Below, piece by piece: positions 47,330-56,164 of a DNA stretch of 64,000 nucleotides. The translations under genes and the position numbers were made by a program. The notes beneath the pieces were generated by a model that saw nothing but the letters and a program-made list of their open reading frames with translations, was not told the DNA's origin and searched no databases. Position 1 is the stretch's first letter, and every line of letters begins with the position of its first letter. Origin of the DNA: Echinicola shivajiensis (GTDB lineage Bacteria; Bacteroidota; Bacteroidia; Cytophagales; Cyclobacteriaceae); NCBI RefSeq assembly GCF_018642165.1, contig NZ_JAHHZM010000001.1, positions 248,001-312,000 of the forward strand, written 5' to 3'.

Positions 47330-48676
47330 ATGAAAAGAATTTTAGCATTATTAGCCCTAATTGTTCCATTACATAGTTTTTCACAGATAACCACCATACA
47401 TAGAAATGAAGCCATTGAAAAAATGGTTCATGAAGTATCACCGGATCAACTCAAGACCTATATTGAAGGCTTGGTCAGCTTTGGCACCAGACATTCCTTA
47501 AGTAAGGATGAGGACAACAGGGGTATTGATGCAGCCAGGCATTATGTACTTTCCCAGTTTAAATCTTTCGAGCCTGGCTCAGGAGGGAGGTTAAGTTCAA
47601 AAATTGATTATTATACCATCGAAGCAGATGGCAGAAGAATCCCTGAAGATGTAAGGATGGGAAATGTAATGGCCACCCTAAAGGGAACTGACCCAAATGA
47701 CGACAGGATATTTGTCGTCAGCGGGCATTTGGACAGCAGGGTTTCCGATGTCATGAATGCCCAGGCCGATGCCCCTGGGGCCAATGATGATGGCTCGGGA
47801 GTAGCTGCCCTAATAGAAATGGCCAGGATCATGAGCAAACAATCTTTTTCGGCAACCATCATTTTCATAGCCGTTTCCGGAGAAGAACAGGGACTTAAAG
47901 GTGCAGCCCATATGGCCAAAATGGCCAAAGAAGAAAACTGGAACTTAGCAGCTATGATCAATAATGACATGATTGGCAACTCTGCCTCAAGTGGAACAAA
48001 GCTAAGAGAAAACACAAAAGTCAGGGTTTTCAGTGAAGGTGTACCTTTATTGGAAACAGAGGAAATGGAGCGTTTAAGAAAATATACTAATGGAGAAAAT
48101 GATAGTAAATCTCGCCAGCTTGCGAGGTATATAAAAGAAACTGGTGAGAAATATGTAGATCAACTTGAAATCAAACTAGTTTACAGAAATGATCGGTTTT
48201 TAAGAGGGGGAGACCACACACCATTTTCTCAGCAAGGATTCACAGCAGTCAGAATCTGCGAGTACAATGAAAACTATTATCAGCAACATCAGGACTTAAG
48301 AACCGAGGATGGCATCAAATACGGCGATCTACCGGAATATATTGATTATGAATATTTGCGTAAAAACACAGCTGTCAACCTAGCTGTTTTGGCCAGCTTG
48401 GCCTCCGCTCCTGCTGTTCCTCAAGAAGTAGGCGTTGATGTGAGCAAGCTTAGCAATTCTACCACATTAAAATGGCAAGTACCTGCAGCTGGAAAAGCCA
48501 AAGGGTATTATGTACTAATGCGCGAAACAAGCTCTCCAGTCTGGGAAAAGAAATTTTATACTGAAAACACTTCGATCACCTTACCTTATTCTAAGGACAA
48601 TTACTTCTTTGCTGTTCAGGCAGTCGGTGATAAAAACACAGAAAGCATGGCCGTCTTCCCGAAACCTTTGAGGTAA
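47330..48676 (+). CDS. Secreted M28-family zinc aminopeptidase with C-terminal fibronectin-like domain
   Basis: This is a 448-residue protein with a signal peptide ending HSFSQ. The zinc-peptidase core carries VVSGHLDSR, APGANDDGSGVAALIEMARI, VSGEEQGLKGAAHMA (the catalytic Glu pair), MINNDMIGNSAS and GGDHTPFSQQGF. All five usual metal ligands appear present. Residues about 365-448 form a fibronectin III-like strand domain (TTLKWQVPAAGKAKGYYVLM). It would release N-terminal amino acids from peptides in the periplasm or outside. Confidence 0.92.
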   Translation: MKRILALLALIVPLHSFSQITTIHRNEAIEKMVHEVSPDQLKTYIEGLVSFGTRHSLSKDEDNRGIDAARHYVLSQFKSFEPGSGGRLSSKIDYYTIEADGRRIPEDVRMGNVMATLKGTDPNDDRIFVVSGHLDSRVSDVMNAQADAPGANDDGSGVAALIEMARIMSKQSFSATIIFIAVSGEEQGLKGAAHMAKMAKEENWNLAAMINNDMIGNSASSGTKLRENTKVRVFSEGVPLLETEEMERLRKYTNGENDSKSRQLARYIKETGEKYVDQLEIKLVYRNDRFLRGGDHTPFSQQGFTAVRICEYNENYYQQHQDLRTEDGIKYGDLPEYIDYEYLRKNTAVNLAVLASLASAPAVPQEVGVDVSKLSNSTTLKWQVPAAGKAKGYYVLMRETSSPVWEKKFYTENTSITLPYSKDNYFFAVQAVGDKNTESMAVFPKPLR

Positions 48677-48697
48677 TCCCCTAATATATCACTCACA

Positions 48698-48747
48698 AAG
48701 CCTCTTATTCCTCCTGTCCAAATTACAGATGGAAAAAGAGGCTTTTT
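48698..48747 (+). terminator. Terminator after the M28 peptidase gene
   Basis: AAAGCCTCTT (48698-48707) pairs with AAGAGGCTTT (48736-48745), followed by further T. The loop is long (28 bases), but the 10-base perfect stem and T-run are clear. Confidence 0.75.
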
Positions 48748-48854
48748 TATCTTCCCCCTTTAGCAGATGTATTGAGGTACTCAAACAAAAATCACTAACT
48801 TTAAGCCTATATTATCGTATACATCTGGAATAAAAATCAACAAGAAGTCAATAT

Positions 48855-50882
48855 ATGAATCCTTTATTGGAAAAATTCACTACGCCATTCGAAACAGCAC
48901 CATTTGATAAAATTAAAAACGAACATTTTTTACCAGCTATCAAAGAAGCCATCAAAGAGGCTAAAGCTGAAATAGAAGTCATCAAATCCACCAAAAATCC
49001 AAACTTCAACAATACCATTGAAGCATTGGACAAATCAGGCAAAAAATTAAACATCGTATCCAGTATATTTTTCAATTTAAATGCTGCAGAAACCAATGAT
49101 GAGATCCAAAAGCTAGCAAGGGATATTTCACCATTGTTGACGGCCCACAGCAACGACATCCTTTTGGACAATGTGCTCTTTGAATTGGTCAATAAAGTCT
49201 ACCAATCAAAAGAAAACCTAAGTCTTAACGAGGAACAGGCAACTCTCCTAGACAAAACCTATAAGTCTTTTGTCAGAAATGGCGCCAACCTTTCGGATGA
49301 GGACAAAGAAAAACTTCGCACAATAGATAAAGAACTTTCTCAAAAAGGCCTTGCGTTTGGAGAAAATGTATTAGCGGAAACCAACAAATATGAATTGGTA
49401 ATCGATAATGAGGCTGATTTGGCAGGCTTGCCGGATGCAGTGGTTGAAGCCGCTGCTCAAACTGCATCAGAAAAAGGCAAGGAAGGCAAATGGGTCTTTA
49501 CGCTCGCCTTCCCCAGCTATGTTCCTTTTATGACTTATGCAGAAAACAGGGAACTTAGAAAGGAAATCTTCACCGCTTATAATACAAAATCATGTAAAGG
49601 TGACGAGTTGGACAACCAGCAAATCGTGAAAGAAATCCTCAACCTGAAAAATCAAAGAGCTAATCTTTTGGGCTATTCAAGGTATGCTGATTTTGTTTTG
49701 GAAGAAAGAATGGCCAAAAGCGCTTCAGAGGTTAGCGATTTCCTAAAAGACCTGCTGGAAAAAGCAAAACCAAAAGCCGAAGAAGAATTAAAAGAGTTGA
49801 CTGAATTTGCTCAGGAGATTAATGGACCTGAGACACTTCAAAAATGGGATTTTGGCTATTACTCGGAGAAGCTCAAAAAGGCAAAATTCGAGGTAGATGA
49901 TGAACTGACCAAGCCTTATTTTGAATTAGAAAACACCATTCAAGGCGTGTTTTTGACAGCAGGAAAACTATATAACCTTGAGTTTGTCAAAAATGACGAT
50001 ATCCCAGTTTACCATCCTGATGTAACAGCCTATGAGGTAAAGGACAAATCTGGAAAGCACCTTGCAGTTTTCTATGCTGACTTTTTCCCTAGAGCTGGAA
50101 AAAGAAATGGAGCATGGATGACCGTATACAGGGGACAGTCAAAAGAAGATGGAGTTGATCATCGTCCACATGTTTCCATTGTTTGTAATTTCACTAAGCC
50201 AACCAAGAGCACACCATCTTTGCTGACCTTTAACGAGGTGACTACACTATTCCATGAATTCGGTCATGCCCTACATGGAATGCTCGCAAACGGCACCTAT
50301 GAATCACTATCTGGAACCAGTGTCTATTGGGACTTCGTAGAACTACCTTCACAGATTTTTGAAAACTGGTGTTATGAAAAGGAATGCCTTGACTTGTTTG
50401 CAAAACACTATAAAACAGGCGAAAAAATCCCTGAGGCGTTAATCGATAGAATCAAGAAAGCAGCAAATTTCCACCAAGGTTACCAAACCCTCAGACAGGT
50501 TAGTTTTGGTTTATTGGATATGTCCTATTATAGCACCGACCCTTCAGAAATAAACTCTTTATTTGAATTTGAGAAAAAAGCGATGAAGCCTACAGAGCTT
50601 CTGCCTGCTGTGGAAGGCACATTGATGTCCACAAGTTTCTCTCATATTTTCCAGGGAGGCTATGCTGCTGGTTATTACAGCTACAAATGGGCTGAGGTAC
50701 TTGACGCTGATGCCTTTGAACTCTTCTTGGAAAATGGAATTTTCGATCCAGTGACTGCTAATGCTTTTAAAGAACATGTACTATCCTCGGGAGGAAAAGT
50801 ACATCCATCCATTCTATACAAGCGGTTCAGGGGTCGAGAACCTAAACCTGAAGCACTTCTTAAAAGAGCTGGATTAATATAA
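48855..50882 (+). CDS. M3-family zinc oligopeptidase (oligopeptidase A/Dcp-like)
   Basis: This is a 675-residue cytoplasmic peptidase with no signal peptide (NPLLEKFTTPFETAPFDKIK). The catalytic zinc motif is HEFGH at residues 467-471 (TTLFHEFGHALHGML), followed by the third ligand Glu in WDFVELPSQIFENW. The final part has TLMSTSFSHIFQGGYAAGYY then SYKWAEVLDADAF, conserved in M3 enzymes. It degrades short peptides, including cleaved signal peptides. It is a single gene with its own terminator. Confidence 0.95.
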   Translation: MNPLLEKFTTPFETAPFDKIKNEHFLPAIKEAIKEAKAEIEVIKSTKNPNFNNTIEALDKSGKKLNIVSSIFFNLNAAETNDEIQKLARDISPLLTAHSNDILLDNVLFELVNKVYQSKENLSLNEEQATLLDKTYKSFVRNGANLSDEDKEKLRTIDKELSQKGLAFGENVLAETNKYELVIDNEADLAGLPDAVVEAAAQTASEKGKEGKWVFTLAFPSYVPFMTYAENRELRKEIFTAYNTKSCKGDELDNQQIVKEILNLKNQRANLLGYSRYADFVLEERMAKSASEVSDFLKDLLEKAKPKAEEELKELTEFAQEINGPETLQKWDFGYYSEKLKKAKFEVDDELTKPYFELENTIQGVFLTAGKLYNLEFVKNDDIPVYHPDVTAYEVKDKSGKHLAVFYADFFPRAGKRNGAWMTVYRGQSKEDGVDHRPHVSIVCNFTKPTKSTPSLLTFNEVTTLFHEFGHALHGMLANGTYESLSGTSVYWDFVELPSQIFENWCYEKECLDLFAKHYKTGEKIPEALIDRIKKAANFHQGYQTLRQVSFGLLDMSYYSTDPSEINSLFEFEKKAMKPTELLPAVEGTLMSTSFSHIFQGGYAAGYYSYKWAEVLDADAFELFLENGIFDPVTANAFKEHVLSSGGKVHPSILYKRFRGREPKPEALLKRAGLI

Positions 50883-50890
50883 TATTCTGA

Positions 50891-50919
50891 AAGGACCGAT
50901 TTACGGTCCTTTTTTTTTA
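50891..50919 (+). terminator. Terminator after the M3 peptidase gene
   Basis: AAGGACCG (50891-50898) pairs with CGGTCCTT (50904-50911) over a 5-base loop and is followed by a T-run. It starts 8 bases after the stop codon. Confidence 0.92.
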
Positions 50920-51056
50920 TAAAAAATCTCACCACTGAATCCAGAAAAAAAGCACTTAAACATCTTTTAAATGTTAAAAAAACAATTACAAATAATTCAT
51001 ATTTACATCAAAATAATTGTTAAATCATTAATTTTTAAATTTATTTATTGAATTAT

Positions 51057-51087
51057 TTTGAATTTAAAATCAAACATATTACCTTTG
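51057..51087 (+). promoter_or_regulatory. Bacteroidota-type promoter of tRNA-like gene 1
   Basis: TTTG at 51057-51060 (-33 element) and TACCTTTG at 51080-51087 (-7 element, consensus TAnnTTTG) are 19 bases apart, which fits the sigma-ABfr type promoter. The tRNA-like body begins 38 bases after the -7 element, and the palindrome AAAAGATCTTTT (51106-51117) lies in between. Confidence 0.7.
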
Positions 51088-51124
51088 AATCATAAAGAAA
51101 GGATAAAAGATCTTTTCATCTATA

Positions 51125-51249
51125 CTGTAGGATGTTGAAACTGGCAGACAAGCCCTCCTGTCTCGAGGGTGGAGAATCTGGGATAAAGCAAATATCGAGC
51201 TCGTATTTTGCCTAACTACTCCGTGGAGGTTCGAATCCTTCTCCTACAG
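51125..51249 (+). ncRNA. tRNA-like RNA gene 1 (class II-like, long variable region)
   Basis: The ends pair as an 8-base acceptor: CTGTAGGA (51125-51132) with TCCTACAG (51242-51249). A canonical T-arm GGAGG-TTCGAAT-CCTTC precedes the 3' strand. A D-arm-like segment contains AAACTGGCAGAC, as in Leu-type tRNAs, with a 3-base stem TTG/CAA. The next stem CCCTC/GAGGG encloses the 7-base loop CTGTCTC, placing GTC at the anticodon position. Then GGAG and CTCC enclose about 45 bases with an inner hairpin GCAAATA/TATTTTGC. The total of 125 bases is far longer than a tRNA. It is either a degenerate tRNA or a structured RNA derived from one. Confidence 0.6.
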
Positions 51250-51280
51250 CAGGTTATTTTGGGTTTATTGTTAATTGACT

Positions 51281-51310
51281 AAAGCTATGAGATATTGTTT
51301 CATAGCTTTT
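51281..51310 (+). terminator. Terminator of tRNA-like gene 1
   Basis: AAAGCTATGA (51281-51290) pairs with TCATAGCTTT (51300-51309), followed by T. The whole stretch 51245-51310 is identical to 51602-51667 in the second copy. Confidence 0.85.
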
Positions 51311-51455
51311 TGTGTTTTATAGGCATTTTGGATAAAATCCGGTTTATTAAATCCTCAATTCAGCTGAAAAATTCCGGGACGATTTAGAAAGCTTTTCTAT
51401 GGAAATCGTTTTCTATTTATATAAATTATATTTTTCGATTATTTTATTTAGATAG

Positions 51456-51487
51456 TTGATTTTTTTAAAAAAGTTTCGTTAATTTTG
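51456..51487 (+). promoter_or_regulatory. Bacteroidota-type promoter of tRNA-like gene 2
   Basis: TTG at 51456-51458 and TAATTTTG at 51480-51487 are 21 bases apart and match the -33/-7 pattern. The RNA body begins 34 bases after the -7 element. As in copy 1, a perfect palindrome (AAAAAAGCTTTTTT, about 51503-51516) lies between them. Confidence 0.65.
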
Positions 51488-51520
51488 TGTCACACAAAAG
51501 GCAAAAAAGCTTTTTTAATA

Positions 51521-51606
51521 CTGTAAGAAGATAAGGTAAAAGTAAACCTTATCCTCAAGGTAGAGTTGAAAAACCAACTCTGAAGGTTCAAATCCTTCTC
51601 TTACAG
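51521..51606 (+). ncRNA. tRNA-like RNA gene 2
   Basis: The acceptor is 8 bases: CTGTAAGA (51521-51528) with TCTTACAG (51599-51606). The T-arm is GAAGG-TTCAAAT-CCTTC. In place of D- and anticodon arms there is one perfect hairpin, GATAAGGT/ACCTTATC with an 8-base loop (51530-51553). Then comes a variable-arm-like hairpin AGAGTTG/CAACTCT (51562-51581). This makes a four-way junction without a recognisable anticodon. The length is 86 bases. It shares its T-arm region, acceptor pattern, 3' flank and terminator with copy 1, so the pair arose by duplication and then diverged inside. Confidence 0.6.
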
Positions 51607-51637
51607 CAGGTTATTTTGGGTTTATTGTTAATTGACT

Positions 51638-51667
51638 AAAGCTATGAGATATTGTTTCATAGCTTTT
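51638..51667 (+). terminator. Terminator of tRNA-like gene 2
   Basis: AAAGCTATGA (51638-51647) pairs with TCATAGCTTT (51657-51666). It is identical to the terminator of copy 1. Confidence 0.85.
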
Positions 51668-51787
51668 CTTTTTATCACCCAATAAATCCATCCGGGATCT
51701 TGGCAGTTAATAAACTAATCTTTTCATTATAAAATTAAATCGTTTATTTTTAAGCTTTTCTAAAAACCTCACCTATCACACTGTTTA

Positions 51788-54580
51788 ATGAAAAAGTTTA
51801 AGTCAATCAAAGGATACCTCCTACAAGTTGGTCTTTATTTTATCTTAATATTTACTTTTACAATTACACCTTCAAAGGCTCAAAATTTAAAAATTCAATC
51901 GCTTTCGGCTTTATCTGAGAAAATATATTTGCAACTGGATCGAAAAACCTATACAACTGATCAAACGATCTGGATCAAAGGTATCGTCACCGAAGGACTA
52001 CATCATGCGCCAAGTCAACTAAGCAGTATTTTGTATATACAGCTGATAGGTGCTGATAAACAGATAAAAGACGAAAAGGTCATCAAACTTTCCAATGGTG
52101 TGGGAGACAATTTTTTCGATTTGAATGAAAATTATCCTAAAGGAAAATATTTGGTAAGGGCTTATACCAAATGGAATAATAATTTTGGCGACAATTTTGT
52201 TTTTGAAGAGTATATTGACATTTTCCCTTCTATTGATCAAGAACAGATCTCACCAATCAGCAATGTATTTTTGTCAGAAAAGTCACCTGGGGAATTTTGG
52301 TTAAACGCCCAATTTTCACCAAAAACAATTGACAGTCTACATCATAAAAAGCTGGATATTTACCTAGATATTAACGAGCAAAATGACACCCTTACGCTGA
52401 AAGCCGACAATAACGATCAGTACACCTTGGAATATCCGGTAGATATAGAAAGCGATTTGGCAACACTGGGTATGACTACCCAAAATGACCGTCACTTCTC
52501 TAAAACATTTTCTTTGGGTCAAGAAAACATTGATCTGCAGTTTTTTCCCGAGGGAGGAGATATGATTCACCGTCAAATAACTAAACTAGGGTTCAAGGCG
52601 GTAAATAGCAAGGGGCAGGGTATCAAGGTTAGAGGAGATATAGTAAATGATAAGGGAGAAATAATCATGGATTTTAAAAGCAACCACCTCGGTATGGGCG
52701 CCCTGTTTCTTTCTCCAGACAGCGCAAGACAGTATTTTGCTAGCATCCCCTCCTCAAGGGACTCAACTATTAATTTCCAATATCCTTTGCCCAAAACAAA
52801 ACCGAAGGGACAAAACTTTTCTATCATTCGAGGGGAAGACATAATTAGATTAATATCTGTTAATTCAAGTCCTGTTAATGACAGTATTTTTATCCAAATC
52901 AATTGCAGAGGCATAGAATATTATCTTATAAAGGGTAGACTCAAAAAAGGAGAAATGATGGTTCCACTACCCAAAAACAGTCTTCCAGAGGGAGTCATTT
53001 CCTTTACGCTACTGGATAAAAACCAGCAGCCCTTAGCTGAAAGACTGTTTTTCAATGAAAAACCCAAAAATAGACTACAAGTCCAAGCTTACACAGACAC
53101 TTCCACCTATTCTCAAAGGGAAAAAACAGAGATCTCCTTACAGGTCTTAAACCCTAAAGTCAGTCCTGAAAAAGTAAATCTGTCTGTCTTGGTCATTAAT
53201 AATGACCTGATGGGGAAACACCAACAAAACCGACAAAACATCCTTTCCCAACTCTTACTAAATGCTGACTTAAAGGGAAAAATTGAAAGCCCAGGCTACT
53301 ACTTTAATACAAATAATAAAAACAGACTCCAAGACCTAGATGCCCTATTACTCACTCAAGGCTGGCGAAGATACAACTATACCCAATCTGTCGATTCTAT
53401 CATATACAAGCCTGAAACCTCCCTTCATGTCTCAGGAACAGTAGGTGGGGTATTCTCCCCCAAAAAGAAAAAGGAAGGAGCGGAACTAACTTTAATGACC
53501 TTTGGAGAACAACCGTCTTTTCAATCTCAAAACACAGACAGCCTAGGCCGTTTTGACTTCTACTTACCGGATTCATATGGCCATAAACTCAATATCCTCA
53601 TCCAAAGCGCCAATAAATCGGGTAAGAACAAAAACTACACCATTACCTTGGACAAAAACCAATCTCCCCTCATTTCCTTTGACCATAGAAAAACCATAGA
53701 AGACTTGGACAGCATCCAATTTGCCTTGGTAGAACAACAACAGAAAAAAAACAAAGTAGATAGAGCATTCAGACTCTCAAATGATGCCTTTGAACTGGAG
53801 ACAGTAACAGTAGAAGATTATTTACTCACCCCAGAAAGAGAAAAAGTCATGAAGCGCTTTGGCAAGCCGGACAAAGTGATCAACGGAGAGGAAATCCAAG
53901 AAAAAGAAGAAAAATGGTCTTATGGACTGTACAGCGTACTTCTTTTCAACTATCCGGAAATCAGAATTGAAAGAATGGAAGCGACATATGGAGAAGATAG
54001 CCTTGGAGGCCCTGAAGGAAGTTATCTAAAAGCAACTATTCCCGGAGGAGAAGAAACCCTTGTGGTGGTCGATGGTATCCCTGTCATCAATTATAATTAC
54101 GACCTCATTCCGAACATCCCTCCTTCTGAGGTAAAAAGTGTTGAACTGATTCGATTTGCCGACCAGTTTACCCCATTATATATGGAAGTATACCCGCAGG
54201 CTTCTCCATTATCAGCTCCTATGTCAGGAAATGTGATCGCCATATATACCCACGCTGGAAAAGGGATTTTCAGTGTCCAACAGCCCCCGGGAATCCTCAA
54301 AGCTGCAGTCCCGCTTTATTCGCCTTCGAAAGAATTTTATACACCAAAATATCAACATATCAGTTCAGAAGACTGGATAAAGCCCGATCTGAGGACATTG
54401 GTTCATTGGCAGCCACAGGTTATAACCGACGAAAATGGAAAAGCTAACATCAACTTTTATAACGGGGATATTACCGGAAACATCATGATTGTCATTGAAG
54501 CCATCTCAGAAAATGGCAATATCGGCTATCAAGAATTGTTTTATAAAGTGATCAAAAGTGAAACAGCCCTGACCGACTGA
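51788..54580 (+). CDS. Large secreted MG2/TonB-plug envelope protein without a barrel
   Basis: This is a 930-residue protein with a signal peptide ending PSKAQ. The N-terminal part (45-145) is a macroglobulin MG2-like domain (KIYLQLDRKTYTTDQTIWIK, YPKGKYLVRAYTKW). The middle has a carboxypeptidase-like regulatory segment near 550-620. Residues about 690-790 form a TonB-receptor plug-like domain (ETLVVVDGIPVINYNYDLIP then NIPPSEVKSVELIRF). The C-terminus returns to an alpha-2-macroglobulin-like fold (WQPQVITDENGKANINFYNG). There is no membrane barrel. Such proteins are widespread in Bacteroidota, often near TonB receptors, with function unproven. The start is the only ATG fitting the signal peptide. 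Confidence 0.82.
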   Translation: MKKFKSIKGYLLQVGLYFILIFTFTITPSKAQNLKIQSLSALSEKIYLQLDRKTYTTDQTIWIKGIVTEGLHHAPSQLSSILYIQLIGADKQIKDEKVIKLSNGVGDNFFDLNENYPKGKYLVRAYTKWNNNFGDNFVFEEYIDIFPSIDQEQISPISNVFLSEKSPGEFWLNAQFSPKTIDSLHHKKLDIYLDINEQNDTLTLKADNNDQYTLEYPVDIESDLATLGMTTQNDRHFSKTFSLGQENIDLQFFPEGGDMIHRQITKLGFKAVNSKGQGIKVRGDIVNDKGEIIMDFKSNHLGMGALFLSPDSARQYFASIPSSRDSTINFQYPLPKTKPKGQNFSIIRGEDIIRLISVNSSPVNDSIFIQINCRGIEYYLIKGRLKKGEMMVPLPKNSLPEGVISFTLLDKNQQPLAERLFFNEKPKNRLQVQAYTDTSTYSQREKTEISLQVLNPKVSPEKVNLSVLVINNDLMGKHQQNRQNILSQLLLNADLKGKIESPGYYFNTNNKNRLQDLDALLLTQGWRRYNYTQSVDSIIYKPETSLHVSGTVGGVFSPKKKKEGAELTLMTFGEQPSFQSQNTDSLGRFDFYLPDSYGHKLNILIQSANKSGKNKNYTITLDKNQSPLISFDHRKTIEDLDSIQFALVEQQQKKNKVDRAFRLSNDAFELETVTVEDYLLTPEREKVMKRFGKPDKVINGEEIQEKEEKWSYGLYSVLLFNYPEIRIERMEATYGEDSLGGPEGSYLKATIPGGEETLVVVDGIPVINYNYDLIPNIPPSEVKSVELIRFADQFTPLYMEVYPQASPLSAPMSGNVIAIYTHAGKGIFSVQQPPGILKAAVPLYSPSKEFYTPKYQHISSEDWIKPDLRTLVHWQPQVITDENGKANINFYNGDITGNIMIVIEAISENGNIGYQELFYKVIKSETALTD

Positions 54581-54673
54581 TTTTAAACCAAATCCCCTCA
54601 AAAAACATCAAACAAAACTAAATCCTTAGTCTTTTTTCATTACCTTTTGGAAACTTAGTATGAAACAAAGTAC

Positions 54674-55903
54674 ATGCTATTGATTCAATCTAAAAAGACA
54701 ATGACCTGTATCACAAGAAAAAATGCCAAAGACATTGTATTCATTAACTTGTCATCGACACTCGCATTTTTGATGATATTGTTTTCTTGTAAAAGCAAAA
54801 CCAACAGCCACCCTGCACTACAGGATCAAGAAAAAAGCCATTTAACCGAATATAAATGGACAAAAATTGATTCTTTTAGAGTGGAACGGATGACAAGGTT
54901 TACCATGCTGGTTTATAACTACAAGAGCAAAAAAATACTGGCCTATGATCCCATCACTGATGAATACCTTATATTGAACAAGCAAGGCAATATCCTACAA
55001 AATGTAAAACGAAGTGGGGATGGCCCCAATGAGTATACTACCAGAGCTTCCGCAGCCTCCTTTGACCATGAAACCGATGGTTATTTTGTACAAACGACCA
55101 ATGAATTCGTTCATTATAGCGCCAATTGGGAGGTGAAAAAACGGACAAATTTTTCATCTTATCATACTGTAGTCCTCTACTCAGGCCCGAGAGTAAAGAC
55201 CCCTTACTATAAAATATCAGATGCCGCCCCTATTTTTTTTGCATGCCTATTCTCAGGAGTGGGAATATTCAAGATAGTAAAACCTGAAGATGTGGACAAT
55301 ATAAAACTAGTTGAATATTATTCCCCCAAGACAGACAGCATACATTCAGCTCTTCCCTTGTACAAGGACCTATTCATGCCCAATATATTAGAAAAGCCTA
55401 ACACCTTTATCAAGCAAGTATACACCATTGACAACAAAAACAACCTACTCTATTTAACCTTTCAGAAAGGCAAGGCCATCGGCCTGTATGACTTGGAAAA
55501 AGAATTCCAGCCGATTTCAAAATTGCCCATATCGCATCAGGAATATATAAAAAGCCATGGATCAAAAAACACCGCTTTATTTAAGTTCGACAAAGGATTG
55601 CTAGCCCTGTTATATTATAAGGGGCTTTCAGAAGGGGAAGAGCAATTAAGAAAAGATAAGGACCCAGATTATAATCCGAATAGCGATCCACGACTTTTCA
55701 GTTTTATCCTGTTTGACCAAGGCAAGCAAATCGAAAAAGAACTGCCTTTCCCAAAAAATGCCAGTCCTTGGCCTCAGCCACTTGTACTACAAGATAATTG
55801 TATTTTAACCATGGACAAAGCCAACGATAAAGTAGAACAAGAATTCACCGATTTCAGCATTTATCAACTAAAACAAACAACAAGTAACTTTCCGCAACCA
55901 TGA
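54674..55903 (+). CDS. 6-bladed beta-propeller lipoprotein (BF3164/DUF4221-like)
   Basis: This is a 409-residue protein. The ATG at 54674 gives a long N-terminus before the hydrophobic stretch and lipobox Cys39 (MILFSC); ATG at 54701 (MTCITRKN) is an equally good start. The mature part begins with YKWTKIDSFRVERMTRFTML and has the family stretch NVKRSGDGPNEYTTRASAA. The other blades are weak. Members of this lipoprotein family have unknown roles and are often encoded near transport genes. It follows the MG2/plug gene by 93 bases in the same direction. Confidence 0.68.
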   Translation: MLLIQSKKTMTCITRKNAKDIVFINLSSTLAFLMILFSCKSKTNSHPALQDQEKSHLTEYKWTKIDSFRVERMTRFTMLVYNYKSKKILAYDPITDEYLILNKQGNILQNVKRSGDGPNEYTTRASAASFDHETDGYFVQTTNEFVHYSANWEVKKRTNFSSYHTVVLYSGPRVKTPYYKISDAAPIFFACLFSGVGIFKIVKPEDVDNIKLVEYYSPKTDSIHSALPLYKDLFMPNILEKPNTFIKQVYTIDNKNNLLYLTFQKGKAIGLYDLEKEFQPISKLPISHQEYIKSHGSKNTALFKFDKGLLALLYYKGLSEGEEQLRKDKDPDYNPNSDPRLFSFILFDQGKQIEKELPFPKNASPWPQPLVLQDNCILTMDKANDKVEQEFTDFSIYQLKQTTSNFPQP

Positions 55904-56127
55904 CCTTGTACCTTAATTCAAACAAGAAATCAAAATATTTACTCAATTGAAGTATGAATAACTGATTATGAATTTCACCTTTATAAATAGAGGGCAGTAA
56001 TCAGCTACCTGAATCAATGGTTTCAAGTAGAATAAACAGGCTTACTTATGAAAGCACTTTCTAAAAACCCATTTAAGGCTATAATGTACTTTTACAATTG
56101 GAGTTCGATCAGGTCACATAGATCAAA

Positions 56128-56160
56128 AAAGCCTAAAACTTAGCAGTTTTAGGCTTTTTT
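56128..56160. terminator. Bidirectional terminator upstream of the DUF4249 stop
   Basis: AAAGCCTAAAACT (56128-56140) pairs with AGTTTTAGGCTTT (56145-56157) over loop TAGC, flanked by A- and T-runs. It serves the convergent genes on each side. Confidence 0.92.
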
Positions 56161-56164
56161 GTTA

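Noticed and set aside
51125-51606. tmRNA or retron ncRNA as explanation for the tRNA-like pair
   Set aside because: No tag-peptide frame, no pseudoknot-rich length, and copy 2 is only 86 bases. No reverse transcriptase gene is near, and the ends form a tRNA acceptor plus T-arm rather than retron a1/a2 repeats.
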